Origin: Paenibacillus woosongensis
Lineage (GTDB): Bacteria > Bacillota > Bacilli > Paenibacillales > Paenibacillaceae
Direction: 5' to 3'
Assembly (NCBI RefSeq): GCF_009725165.1
Contig: NZ_WNZW01000009.1
Location: 1-64,000, forward strand
DNA: 64,000 bases
The position numbers and the translations under genes are program-made. The notes below the pieces were generated by a model. The model saw nothing but the letters and a program-made list of their open reading frames with translations, was not told where the DNA came from and made no database searches. Positions 53,137 to 61,316 of the stretch are shown piece after piece; positions within the stretch are counted from its first letter, which is position 1; every line of letters starts with the position of its first letter.

Positions 53137-54375
53137 ATGCAACGTCTAATGAAGTGGATGGAAGAGAACTTCGCCCCACGATTAGAAGCATTTACGAAGA
53201 ATGTCTGGGTCGATTCCATTCAGGAAGCGATTATGGTCGCATTACCGATGATCTTCATTGGTTCATTGATAACCTTAGTGTCCATTCTGAATGACTTCAT
53301 CCCAGGCATGCCTGATTTGTCGCCAATTACGACGTTCAGCTTCGGATTGCTTGGCATTTTTATTGCTTTTCTGACACCATATACCGTCATGCAGAAGAAG
53401 GGACACGACAAGATTAAGCTCATAGCGGGCGCAACTGGCTTATCCTTGTTCATGATGCTGCTCAAGCCGACCTTCGGTGAAGACGGAACGGTACAATTCG
53501 TCCTTGAGCGCTTCGGTCCTTCGGGGATGGTGACTGCTCTTTTGGTGGGTGCATTTGTAGCTGCTATCTTTAATGTCTTTAACCGATTCTCTTTCTTCAA
53601 GAAAAATACGACCCTGCCTGAGTTCATTAAGGACTGGTTCGACTTTCTCGTCCCGATTGCCCTGGTTCTTGTGATCGGCTGGGTTCTGATCTACCAATTG
53701 CATTTCGACATGTTTGCACTGATCGTAAACATTTTCAACCCGCTGCAAAAAATTAGCCAGACCTTAATTGGCTTCGTCTTATTCAACTTTATCGGAGTGC
53801 TGCTCTATTCCTTCGGTGTCAGTCCGTGGGTCATGACTCCCATTTTCTACTCGATCTGGATTCCGGCGATCGAACAGAACGCTTCACTCGTCGCCCAAGG
53901 CTTGGAGCCGGTTAATATCAACACGTTCGAGACGTTCTTCTCCGGCTGGGTCGGCGTTGGCGGACTCGGGGCCACTCTGCCGCTGATTGTCTGGTTCATG
54001 TTCGCGAAGTCGAAGAAATTAAAATCGATCGGGAAAGCAACGATTGTCCCTTCCCTGTTCAATATCAATGAGCCGGTGATTTACGGGGCTCCGGTTGCCT
54101 TTAACCCGATTCTGATGATCCCGATGTGGATCAACGGCATCATTACGCCGATTATCGTCTACATCGTGCTTGATCTTGGGCTGGTAGACATTCCAAGTAA
54201 AGTGTTCCAGCTCTGGTATACGCCGATCGGTATTTCCACGTACCTCTTGACCGGATTCAAGGGCGTCGTGCTTCTGGCAATTGTATTGTTCCAGATGTTC
54301 CTCGTCTGGTTCCCGTTCTTCAAAGTGTACGACAAGCAAGAGCTTAAGAAAGAGCAGCTCGCTGCTGCTGAATAA
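53137..54375 (+). CDS. PTS cellobiose/lactose-family EIIC permease
   Basis: A 412-residue membrane protein with about ten helices. FNINEPVIYGAPVAFNPILMIP near residue 308 is the substrate-loop signature of the lactose/cellobiose EIIC family, and IQEAIMVALPMIFIGSLITL the first helix. EIIA and EIIB are not in the window. AGGAGG precedes the ATG. It is 67 bp upstream of a GH3 beta-glucosidase gene, so import of a beta-glucoside with phosphorylation is likely, with the GH3 enzyme cleaving it. A free PTS EIIC partnered to GH3 instead of a 6-phospho-beta-glucosidase is a little unusual. Confidence 0.88.
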   Translation: MQRLMKWMEENFAPRLEAFTKNVWVDSIQEAIMVALPMIFIGSLITLVSILNDFIPGMPDLSPITTFSFGLLGIFIAFLTPYTVMQKKGHDKIKLIAGATGLSLFMMLLKPTFGEDGTVQFVLERFGPSGMVTALLVGAFVAAIFNVFNRFSFFKKNTTLPEFIKDWFDFLVPIALVLVIGWVLIYQLHFDMFALIVNIFNPLQKISQTLIGFVLFNFIGVLLYSFGVSPWVMTPIFYSIWIPAIEQNASLVAQGLEPVNINTFETFFSGWVGVGGLGATLPLIVWFMFAKSKKLKSIGKATIVPSLFNINEPVIYGAPVAFNPILMIPMWINGIITPIIVYIVLDLGLVDIPSKVFQLWYTPIGISTYLLTGFKGVVLLAIVLFQMFLVWFPFFKVYDKQELKKEQLAAAE

Positions 54376-54442
54376 TTTAAATTTGTGATCATAAGTGGAC
54401 TTTCTAAACGACGAAATTTGTAACGATAGGAGAGACATAACG

Positions 54443-56704
54443 ATGAGACCAACAAAAGAACTGCTCGCGGCTATGACTTTGGAAGAAAAAGCGGCCATCT
54501 GCGCCGGACTAAATATGTGGATGACAAAGGGCTTTGAACAACACGGGATTCCCGCTCTGCAAATGTACGATGGAACAAACGGAATCCGTAAAACGAACAG
54601 TAATGAAGAGATGGGCATCACCGGGGAGAATATCCCTGCAACCTGCTACCCTACGGGATCAGCCATCGGCTCTTCCTGGAACACGGAGCTGCTGCATGAA
54701 CTTGGTGTAGCCTTAGGAATAGAAGGACGCGATATGGAGGTTGATTTGCTCTTAGGGCCTGGGATCAACATGAAGCGTACGCCGCTGGGCGGCCGGAACT
54801 TCGAATATTACTCCGAGGATCCGGTCCTGTCGGGCGAGCTTGGAGCCGCCTTCGTGAACGGTCTGCAAAGCCAAGGCGTTGGCGCTTCGTTGAAGCATTT
54901 CGCCGGGAACAACCAAGAGTTCGAGAAAATCGTCACAAGCTCCGAAATCGATGAGCGGACACTTCGCGAGATTTATCTCGCTGCCTTCGAGCGGATTGTG
55001 AAAAAAGCCAATCCATGGACCGTCATGTGCTCCTACAACCTGCTTAACGGCTCTTACACGAGTGAGAACGAGCATTTATTGCATGATATTTTGCGCGAGG
55101 AATGGGGCTATGACGGGGTAGTCATCTCGGACTGGACCGCTGTCAATGACCGGATTCGCGGTCTGGCTGCAGGTCTGGATCTGGAAATGCCAGGCCCTGC
55201 TTACTACAATACTAAAGCGATTGTAAAGGCCGTCGAGGAGGGCAAATTGGACGAAGCGGTCGTTGATCAGTCCGCTGGCCGTATTATCGAGCTTGTGCGC
55301 AAGGTTAAGGAAGCGAATATCGAATCGGCTCCTGCGAACGTGGATTATCATGATCTGGCGCGCCGGGCGGCTGCGGAAAGTATCGTATTGCTGAAAAATG
55401 ACAATGGCATTCTGCCGCTTGATTCCAAGAAGCTGTCCAAAATGGCCGTCATCGGAACGTTTGCGAAGCACCCAAGAATTCAGGGTGCCGGCAGTGCGAG
55501 AGTAACCCCGACACGTGTTGATATTCCATGGGATGAACTGAAGAACATCGCAGGCGATCAGGTTGACCTGGTCTATGCCGAAGGATATCCGCAGGATGAC
55601 CGCATCGATGAGCAAATGATTCAGGAGAGCGCGGCGCTTGCAGCATCCGCAGACGTTGCTGTACTGTTCGTCGGTCAGCCGGAGTATGTTGAATCAGAAA
55701 TGCATGATCTGGAGACGATCGAGCTGCCGCTTCATCAGCAGAAGCTCATCAAGGCGGTGACAGAGGTTCAGCCTCGCTGCATCGTCGTCACTAGCAGCGG
55801 ATCAGCGCTAGCGATGAATTCCTGGGTTCAGTATGTGCCAGGCGTGCTTCATTCCTGGCTGACCGGCCAAGGCAGCGGCAAAGCGATTGCCGACATTCTG
55901 TTCGGACGTGTCAATCCGTCCGGCAAGCTGTCGGAGACCTTCCCTGTTAAGCTGTCCGACAACCCGGCGCATATGCGGATTCGCGGCGAGAACGGCAAGC
56001 TCTACTATCGCGAAGGACTCTATATCGGTTACCGCTACTATGAGCGCAAGGAGCTGGCGCCGCAATTTCCGTTCGGGCATGGCTTGTCGTATACGACCTT
56101 CGCTTACTCCGATCTGAAGGCTGTTCAGCAAGACAGAAATGTGAACGTAAGCTTTACAGTAGAGAATACCGGGAAGATGGCCGGTAAAGAGGTTGTTCAG
56201 CTCTATGTTCATGATGAAGAGTGCAGCTGGGGCCGTCCGGAGAAAGAGCTTAAGGCATTTGCGAAAATTGCCCTTGCTCCCGGCGAGAAGCAGCAGGTTC
56301 AATTCGTGCTGGAGGAACGCGATTTCGCTTATTACAACACGAAATACAACAAATGGGTGGCGGAGACAGGGTACTTCCAAATCGCGATCGGCAGTTCTTC
56401 CCGAGATATTCGCCTGCGTGAGCGTGTCCATTGCGACTTCGGCTTGGAGCCAATCTCCTTCCACAAGTTCAGCCTGCTGAACGACTGGATCAACACACCG
56501 AAGGCGAGAGGCATCTTTGAAGTTTATCTTGCGGAGATGAACAAGCATGTCAGCGAGCAAGTCATTCTGGACGATGTGTTCATTGGCTTCTGGGGCGACT
56601 TCCCGGCCATTAAGATCTTCCAGATGTTTGGCCAGACCTGGTTGGTCGATCGCTCGCCGGACGATGTGATTGCAGAGATGATCGCTGAGTATGAACGGCA
56701 ATAA
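54443..56704 (+). CDS. GH3 beta-glucosidase
   Basis: A 753-residue family 3 glycoside hydrolase. The (alpha/beta)8 domain has GVGASLKHFAGNNQEF (substrate site) and VVISDWTAV with nucleophile Asp230; the alpha/beta sandwich contains SIVLLKNDNGILPL and GAGSARVTP. A C-terminal fibronectin-III-like domain (VNVSFTVENTGKMAGKEVVQLYV) completes the usual three-domain layout. There is no signal peptide, so it acts in the cytoplasm. ATG at 54443 follows AGGAG. Operon with the PTS EIIC. It hydrolyses beta-glucosides or xylosides; the exact linkage cannot be read. Confidence 0.9.
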   Translation: MRPTKELLAAMTLEEKAAICAGLNMWMTKGFEQHGIPALQMYDGTNGIRKTNSNEEMGITGENIPATCYPTGSAIGSSWNTELLHELGVALGIEGRDMEVDLLLGPGINMKRTPLGGRNFEYYSEDPVLSGELGAAFVNGLQSQGVGASLKHFAGNNQEFEKIVTSSEIDERTLREIYLAAFERIVKKANPWTVMCSYNLLNGSYTSENEHLLHDILREEWGYDGVVISDWTAVNDRIRGLAAGLDLEMPGPAYYNTKAIVKAVEEGKLDEAVVDQSAGRIIELVRKVKEANIESAPANVDYHDLARRAAAESIVLLKNDNGILPLDSKKLSKMAVIGTFAKHPRIQGAGSARVTPTRVDIPWDELKNIAGDQVDLVYAEGYPQDDRIDEQMIQESAALAASADVAVLFVGQPEYVESEMHDLETIELPLHQQKLIKAVTEVQPRCIVVTSSGSALAMNSWVQYVPGVLHSWLTGQGSGKAIADILFGRVNPSGKLSETFPVKLSDNPAHMRIRGENGKLYYREGLYIGYRYYERKELAPQFPFGHGLSYTTFAYSDLKAVQQDRNVNVSFTVENTGKMAGKEVVQLYVHDEECSWGRPEKELKAFAKIALAPGEKQQVQFVLEERDFAYYNTKYNKWVAETGYFQIAIGSSSRDIRLRERVHCDFGLEPISFHKFSLLNDWINTPKARGIFEVYLAEMNKHVSEQVILDDVFIGFWGDFPAIKIFQMFGQTWLVDRSPDDVIAEMIAEYERQ

Positions 56705-56710
56705 GAAATA

Positions 56711-56759
56711 AGCAGTGAGCAATGAGCAATGAGCAATAAGCAGCGAGCAATCAGTAATG
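56711..56759. repeat. Seven heptanucleotide direct repeats
   Basis: Seven 7-bp units of the form AGCARTG: AGCAGTG, AGCAATG twice, AGCAATA, AGCAGCG, AGCAATC, AGTAATG. They begin 6 bp after the GH3 stop codon. Such tracts arise by slippage. Confidence 0.8.
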
Positions 56760-56823
56760 TGCTATGTGCAAATCTGGGCTTAGATGCTCTGATCCTGAAC
56801 CAGATTTGATCGTAATATGTCTA

Positions 56824-56885
56824 AGAACATCTCCATGAGGGTCGTCCCCTATCTGTTTAGATATGGGCGGCTCTGGAGATGTTCT
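56824..56885 (+). terminator. Long hairpin, terminator of the GH3 operon
   Basis: AGAACATCTCC and GGAGATGTTCT form the outer stem and further pairing (ATAT, GGCGG/CCGCC-like) extends inside, followed by a T-rich stretch. It lies 120 bp after the GH3 stop. Confidence 0.75.
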
Positions 56886-56967
56886 TTGCTCTTTGCGTCT
56901 TCCCCCTCATTTCCCCTCCCCTGACCTCATATAATGCTATAAAGACATAGCTCGGAGGTACCAAAGG

Positions 56968-57147
56968 ATGGGCGACGCGCTCCATGCAGTGGATGAGGAA
57001 ATAAAGCGGCTGACCACAACGCTGATTCAGCAGCAGCGGGAGGATGGGTCCTGGCATTTTTATACCCATTATCACAGCTACCGATACATCTGGCCGCTCC
57101 TGGCGCTGAGCCACTATCGAAGGAAATATGATGACAAGCACAACTAA
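56968..57147 (+). pseudogene. Truncated squalene-hopene-cyclase-like fragment
   Basis: An open frame of 59 codons from ATG 56968 (GGAGG 14 nt before, AAAGG adjacent) to TAA 57145 encodes DEEIKRLTTTLIQQQREDGSW followed by HSYRYIWPLLALSHYRRKYDDKHN. The QQxxDGSW motif is the N-terminal QW-type repeat of squalene-hopene cyclases and related terpene cyclases, which are about 620 residues. All of the catalytic protein is missing and the stop is followed at once by the ahpF terminator, so a deletion has joined them. A small expressed peptide is possible. Confidence 0.6.
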
Positions 57148-57148
57148 A

Positions 57149-57188
57149 AACGGCCCCAGTCCCAAAATAGATCAGGACCAAGGCCGTT
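57149..57188 (-). terminator. Terminator of the ahpC-ahpF operon
   Basis: AACGGCC (57149-57155) pairs with GGCCGTT (57182-57188). AAAAA on the left is a T-run on the minus strand, so it ends ahpF transcription. Confidence 0.75.
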
Positions 57189-57198
57189 AATAAATATA

Positions 57199-58731
57199 TT
57201 ATTGATTCCGAATCAGGTAATCGAATGCACCTAAAGCTGCGGTAGCACCGGATCCCATCGAAATGATGATTTGCTTGTAAGGCGAGTTCGTGCAGTCGCC
57301 GGCAGCGAATACGCCAGGGATGCTCGTTGCGCCATGATTGTCAACCACGATTTCGCCCATGCGAGTACGTTCAATCGTGTCACCGAGCCAATCGGTATTC
57401 GGAACCAGACCGATTTGAACGAATACGCCCTCGAGATCAAGATGCTTAGTCTCGCCGCTCTCGCGCTCGATGTAGCTGACGCCGTCAACTCGGTTCGACC
57501 CCGTGATTTCTTTCACTTGCGCATTTTTGATAACAGTCGTATTTGGCAAACTATTCAGACGGTCTTGCAGTACAGAGTCTGCCTTCAGCTCTGGCATGAA
57601 TTCCAGAACGGTAACATGGTCGGTAAGACCTGCAAGGTCAATCGCTGCCTCAATACCAGAGTTTCCGCCGCCTACTACGGCAACCTTCTTGCCTGCGAAT
57701 AGAGGACCATCGCAATGCGGGCAGTAGGCTACGCCTTTATTCTTATATTCTGCTTCGCCAGGTACGCCCAGATTGCGCCAGCGGGCTCCTGTAGAAATGA
57801 TGACGGTCTTGCTCTTCAGAATTGCGCCATTTTCCAGCTCTACTTCAATAAGATCCTTCTTCTCCAGACGTTTCGCACGTTGTGCCTTCATGATATCGAT
57901 GTTGTATTCCTTCGCATGCTCTTCAAGGCTGGCAGCGAGTTTAGGCCCTTCCGTGTACTTCACGCTGATGAAGTTCTCGATGCTCAAGGTATCATTAACC
58001 TGACCGCCGAAGCGCTCGGCCACAATACCTGTGCGGATTCCTTTGCGTGCCGCATAAATCGCCGCACTCGCGCCGGCTGGTCCGCCGCCGATGACCAGGA
58101 CGTCATACGGCTCTTTGTTCTCGAACTCGGAGGCATCCGAGGTAACCAGCTTCGCAAGGATGTCATCGATCGTCATGCGGCCGCTCTCGAAGAACTCGCC
58201 ATTCAGGTGAACGGTCGGCACGGCCAGAATGTCCTTGCTCTCCACTTCTTCCTTGAAGGCTGCACCGTCGATCATCGTATGTGTGATGCCAGGGTTCAGA
58301 ATACTCATCAAGTTGAGTGCCTGCACAACGTCTGGACAGTTGTGGCAGGATAGGCTTACGTAAGTCTCGAAGTTATATTCGCCTTTAATGCTCTTGATCT
58401 GATCAATTACGCTTTGTTCCACCTTTGGAGCTCTGCCGCTGACTTGTAGCAGTGCCAGAACGAGCGAAGTGAATTCATGTCCCAATGGAACGCCGGCAAA
58501 TACTACGCCAGTATCTTCTTCACCTACACGATTTACGCTAAAACTTGGCGTTCTAGCCAATTCCGTGCGCTCTACCGTGATTCTGTCCGACATGCTGGAC
58601 AGTTCATTCACTAGATCCAGCATGTCGTTAGATACAGAATCGCTACCTGCACTGACTTTCAGCAGAACATCGCCTTCCAAAAGCTGAAGATATTGCTCCA
58701 GTTGTTGTTTAATGTCTGCATCCAGTTTCAT
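57199..58731 (-). CDS. ahpF: Alkyl hydroperoxide reductase subunit F
   Basis: A 510-residue flavoprotein disulfide reductase. The N-terminal two-thioredoxin-fold domain has redox pair C-H-N-C at 129-132. The FAD domain begins VLVIGGGPAGASAAIYAARKG near 209-228, the NADH domain has VAVVGGGNSGIEAA, and the second redox pair C-P-H-C is at 337-340. Length and all motifs match AhpF. It takes electrons from NADH and recharges AhpC, encoded 14 bp upstream. Transcribed from the ahpC promoter with the PerR-type box at 59402-59416. Terminator at 57149. Confidence 0.95.
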   Translation of the reverse strand: MKLDADIKQQLEQYLQLLEGDVLLKVSAGSDSVSNDMLDLVNELSSMSDRITVERTELARTPSFSVNRVGEEDTGVVFAGVPLGHEFTSLVLALLQVSGRAPKVEQSVIDQIKSIKGEYNFETYVSLSCHNCPDVVQALNLMSILNPGITHTMIDGAAFKEEVESKDILAVPTVHLNGEFFESGRMTIDDILAKLVTSDASEFENKEPYDVLVIGGGPAGASAAIYAARKGIRTGIVAERFGGQVNDTLSIENFISVKYTEGPKLAASLEEHAKEYNIDIMKAQRAKRLEKKDLIEVELENGAILKSKTVIISTGARWRNLGVPGEAEYKNKGVAYCPHCDGPLFAGKKVAVVGGGNSGIEAAIDLAGLTDHVTVLEFMPELKADSVLQDRLNSLPNTTVIKNAQVKEITGSNRVDGVSYIERESGETKHLDLEGVFVQIGLVPNTDWLGDTIERTRMGEIVVDNHGATSIPGVFAAGDCTNSPYKQIIISMGSGATAALGAFDYLIRNQ

Positions 58732-58745
58732 GATTTTCTCTCTCC

Positions 58746-59309
58746 TTAGATCTTACCTACGAGATCAAGGCTAGGCTTCAATGTTTCTCCGCCTTCTTTC
58801 CATTTCGCAGGGCACACTTCGCCTGGATGTTTGCGTACGTATTGAGCTGCCTTGATTTTGTCGATAAGCGTGCTTGCATCACGGCCGATGCCGTCTGCAG
58901 TGATTTCAACCGTTTGGATTACGCCGTCTGGATCGATGATGAACGTAGCACGGTTCGCCATGCCGCTTGCTTCATCCAGCACGTCGAAGTTACGGGAAAT
59001 AGTATGGGATGGGTCACCAATCATAATGTAAGTAACCTTGCCGATGGCCTCGGAGCTGTCATGCCATGCTTTGTGCACGAAGTGGGAATCCGTGGATACG
59101 GAGTATACTTCTACGCCAAGGTCTTTCAATGTTGCATATTGATCCTGCAAGTCTTCAAGTTCAGTTGGGCACACAAATGTGAAGTCTGCTGGGTAGAAGC
59201 AAACTACGCTCCATTTGCCTTTGAAGTTCTCGTCAGATACCTCGATGAATTCACCGTTGTGGAAAGCCATTGCTTTAAACGGTAGTACCTCTGTTCCAAT
59301 CAATGCCAT
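58746..59309 (-). CDS. ahpC: Alkyl hydroperoxide reductase subunit C (peroxiredoxin)
   Basis: A 187-residue typical 2-Cys peroxiredoxin: FTFVCPTE with peroxidatic Cys47, GEVCPAKW with resolving Cys166, and the C-terminal tail [11 protein letters not shown]. It reduces hydrogen peroxide and organic hydroperoxides and is recharged by AhpF. AGGAGG precedes the ATG. A PerR-like box lies about 95 bp upstream, as expected for peroxide induction. Confidence 0.95.
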   Translation of the reverse strand: MALIGTEVLPFKAMAFHNGEFIEVSDENFKGKWSVVCFYPADFTFVCPTELEDLQDQYATLKDLGVEVYSVSTDSHFVHKAWHDSSEAIGKVTYIMIGDPSHTISRNFDVLDEASGMANRATFIIDPDGVIQTVEITADGIGRDASTLIDKIKAAQYVRKHPGEVCPAKWKEGGETLKPSLDLVGKI

Positions 59310-59401
59310 GGTTAATCTTACCTCCTAAATTTTCGCAATTAGTGATAGAAGCTTAAGACTAGTTTATCACACCGTCTCAATCAACTAAAACTAATTCTTA
59401 T

Positions 59402-59416
59402 TTATAATCATTATTA
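59402..59416. promoter_or_regulatory. PerR box upstream of ahpC
   Basis: TTATAATCATTATTA matches the PerR consensus TTATAATNATTATAA at 14 of 15 positions. It lies 93-107 bp before the ahpC start, within the likely promoter region, and predicts PerR repression lifted by peroxide. Confidence 0.8.
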
Positions 59417-59520
59417 TATGCTATTGATTCTCATTGTCAAACATCTTCACGAAGTCTTCATAATTCCTAATTTACCCTATGTGAGCATAAAATATTGGTC
59501 CGCAGCCTCACAAAATTCAA

Positions 59521-60510
59521 TCACTTGCTGGCCAGCTCGCCGATAATCTCCTTTAGCAGCTTCATCTCATTTTCCTTAATGGTCTCAAGCAGTGTAATCA
59601 TTCGGTTCACAATCTCCAGCTTCTCACTGATTTGCATGCGGAGACAAAGATTTCGGAGAATTAAGCATTGTTCTACCAATTGCTCATAACGGTCGATATG
59701 ATCGTTAGGCAGTTGGACTCCTCTATGCTCTGCCAAGAAGCGCAGCCTGGCGTGCATCACTTTTTTATGCTCGTATAAGATATGGAATATCCTCACATCC
59801 GTTATATGACTGTTGACATAACGCAGATACTCGGCAATTTCATCATATACAGCTACTCCAAAAACATGTTCAGCGGAATTGCCGTACATGCGGAAACGTT
59901 CTGAGGAATTCCGGCTATAAAGGTACTCTTCCATTTGCTCAAGCATAATTTGCTGATCAAATCCAAACGTACCGGAAGGTTTTAGCTCCAGTAAGTGCAT
60001 GCCATCGACCCACTGCATTAGCTCGCCTTCGGATTGGTCAAAATGCAAAAGCGCTTTTTCCAGTAAGGCAGTCTCGATCTCTCCAGTATTATATAGAAAG
60101 CTCTCATTAAAGCCGGCAATGTGAAACTCATCCCGTTCCGGGTTGTACCCATACAAAAATATATCATGTGCATTATGCATTATTTGATAGTTCACCCTGT
60201 TTGGCACGTAATACTCATTAACAAAGGTCATGATATACTTGCCTTCCTCTAGCCTATCTTTAAGAAATGGGATGAGCGGCGTATACTTCGTAATTAACGA
60301 CTTCGGAATGTACATTTCTCCAAGCAGCGGACTGGATTTTTGAAATTCATAGAAATCAAGCATAGGTGTATATGGCTTCTTAATCAGCACTAACTGAATG
60401 TAATTACAATAAAGCCAGTTGAAAAAATCAGTATGCTGCGCCATAATGGACAGCCTGTAGGCATGATGCTGATAGCCGATTACCGGTGAATCCCCTAACG
60501 AAAGCTTCAT
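59521..60510 (-). CDS. BtrH-like papain-fold protein, function unknown
   Basis: A 329-residue cytoplasmic protein. MHNAHDIFLYGYNPERDEFHIAGFNE near 117-142 resembles the His-Asp part of the butirosin-H-type papain-like domain found in peptide- or acyl-transferring proteins of Paenibacillus. The N-terminal Cys expected for that fold is not obvious; a C is present near residue 35 (LYCNYIQL). The C-terminal third is helical (VRIFHILYEHKKVMHARLRF). GGAGGG precedes the ATG. It stands alone, about 210 bp from ahpC, so it is not part of that operon. Its function is not known. Confidence 0.55.
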   Translation of the reverse strand: MKLSLGDSPVIGYQHHAYRLSIMAQHTDFFNWLYCNYIQLVLIKKPYTPMLDFYEFQKSSPLLGEMYIPKSLITKYTPLIPFLKDRLEEGKYIMTFVNEYYVPNRVNYQIMHNAHDIFLYGYNPERDEFHIAGFNESFLYNTGEIETALLEKALLHFDQSEGELMQWVDGMHLLELKPSGTFGFDQQIMLEQMEEYLYSRNSSERFRMYGNSAEHVFGVAVYDEIAEYLRYVNSHITDVRIFHILYEHKKVMHARLRFLAEHRGVQLPNDHIDRYEQLVEQCLILRNLCLRMQISEKLEIVNRMITLLETIKENEMKLLKEIIGELASK

Positions 60511-61316
60511 AAATTACTTCCCTCCGTTTATTCAGAATTCTGCTCTTGCAATGCTCTAGCACACAACATACAACCTATATAAATTCCTCTAATTTACCCA
60601 TCTTCATCTTCCATGCTTTCGTCCATCCTCTTCAGCGAGGAAATTGAATGTACTTCATGCAGTTAGATCATCTGTTTGAGCCGTGTTAAAGGGAACTAAT
60701 TGCAAAACTTACATTTAGTTTAAGGCTATTTCGACGAATCAGCCAATTCAAGGCAAACTAACAGCATGCTTTACATTTAGCATATGTATTTTTTATAAAA
60801 GAGCTTAACTAGCTGTATAAAATACATTTTGTCTTCAATCTCGCATTAAAAATTAGGGGCTGAGACGTCCGCCCACTAAGATCTGACAAGCCTCCCTTCC
60901 TCATTTAAAATGTTCTCTACCTAAACATCCTCTTTATTCTTTAAATATAGCTTAATTATTAACAAATAATATAATAAATTTCTCATCTGTAATGAATACA
61001 CAAAACTATGAATGTTACATATAAAACTTAAGATGTTATATAAAAGATATAACATATTCTTCCCAGATAGTTTAAAACTGTTATTATTCTGTAGTATTAA
61101 TTGTTGATGTAATCCATCTAAGACAACCCCTCTGTTCCCCAACTTAAAGAGCACAAATGGAAATTTATCTTTAAAAACTACGGAATATTCTTTAATTTCT
61201 AGCTAGAAGCGTTTTTTGCACGGATGCTATGATTTGGGTTGGGAAAGGAGGACTCCTTCAATCTATTGAAAGCGCTTTACCGTTTTAACCAATCTACTGT
61301 AGGGGGAATGCAACGA
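60511..61316. other. Long AT-rich gene-less stretch
   Basis: About 800 bp with no credible gene; a 77-codon minus-strand frame at 60921-61154 lacks any ribosome site. The last 60 bp hold AAGGAG-GA-CTCCTT (61245-61258), the cre at 61267-61280 and the xylanase ribosome site. The rest shows no hairpin or repeat I can name. Confidence 0.6.
61267..61280 (+). promoter_or_regulatory. CcpA-binding (cre) site upstream of xylanase
   Basis: TGAAAGCGCTTTAC matches the cre consensus TGWAARCGYTWNCW except at the last positions. It lies 37-50 bp before the xylanase start, suggesting catabolite repression of that gene. Confidence 0.55.

Noticed and set aside
55808-56722. 304-codon minus-strand frame inside the GH3 gene
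   Set aside because: Shadow frame in a GC-rich gene; no ribosome site, composition not protein-like, and the GH3 frame has full family motifs.
56711-56759. Tandem repeat considered as CRISPR
   Set aside because: 7-bp units without spacers and no cas genes; it is a short tandem repeat.
60921-61154. 77-codon minus-strand frame
   Set aside because: Low-complexity Leu/Asn/Tyr composition from AT-rich DNA, no ribosome site.
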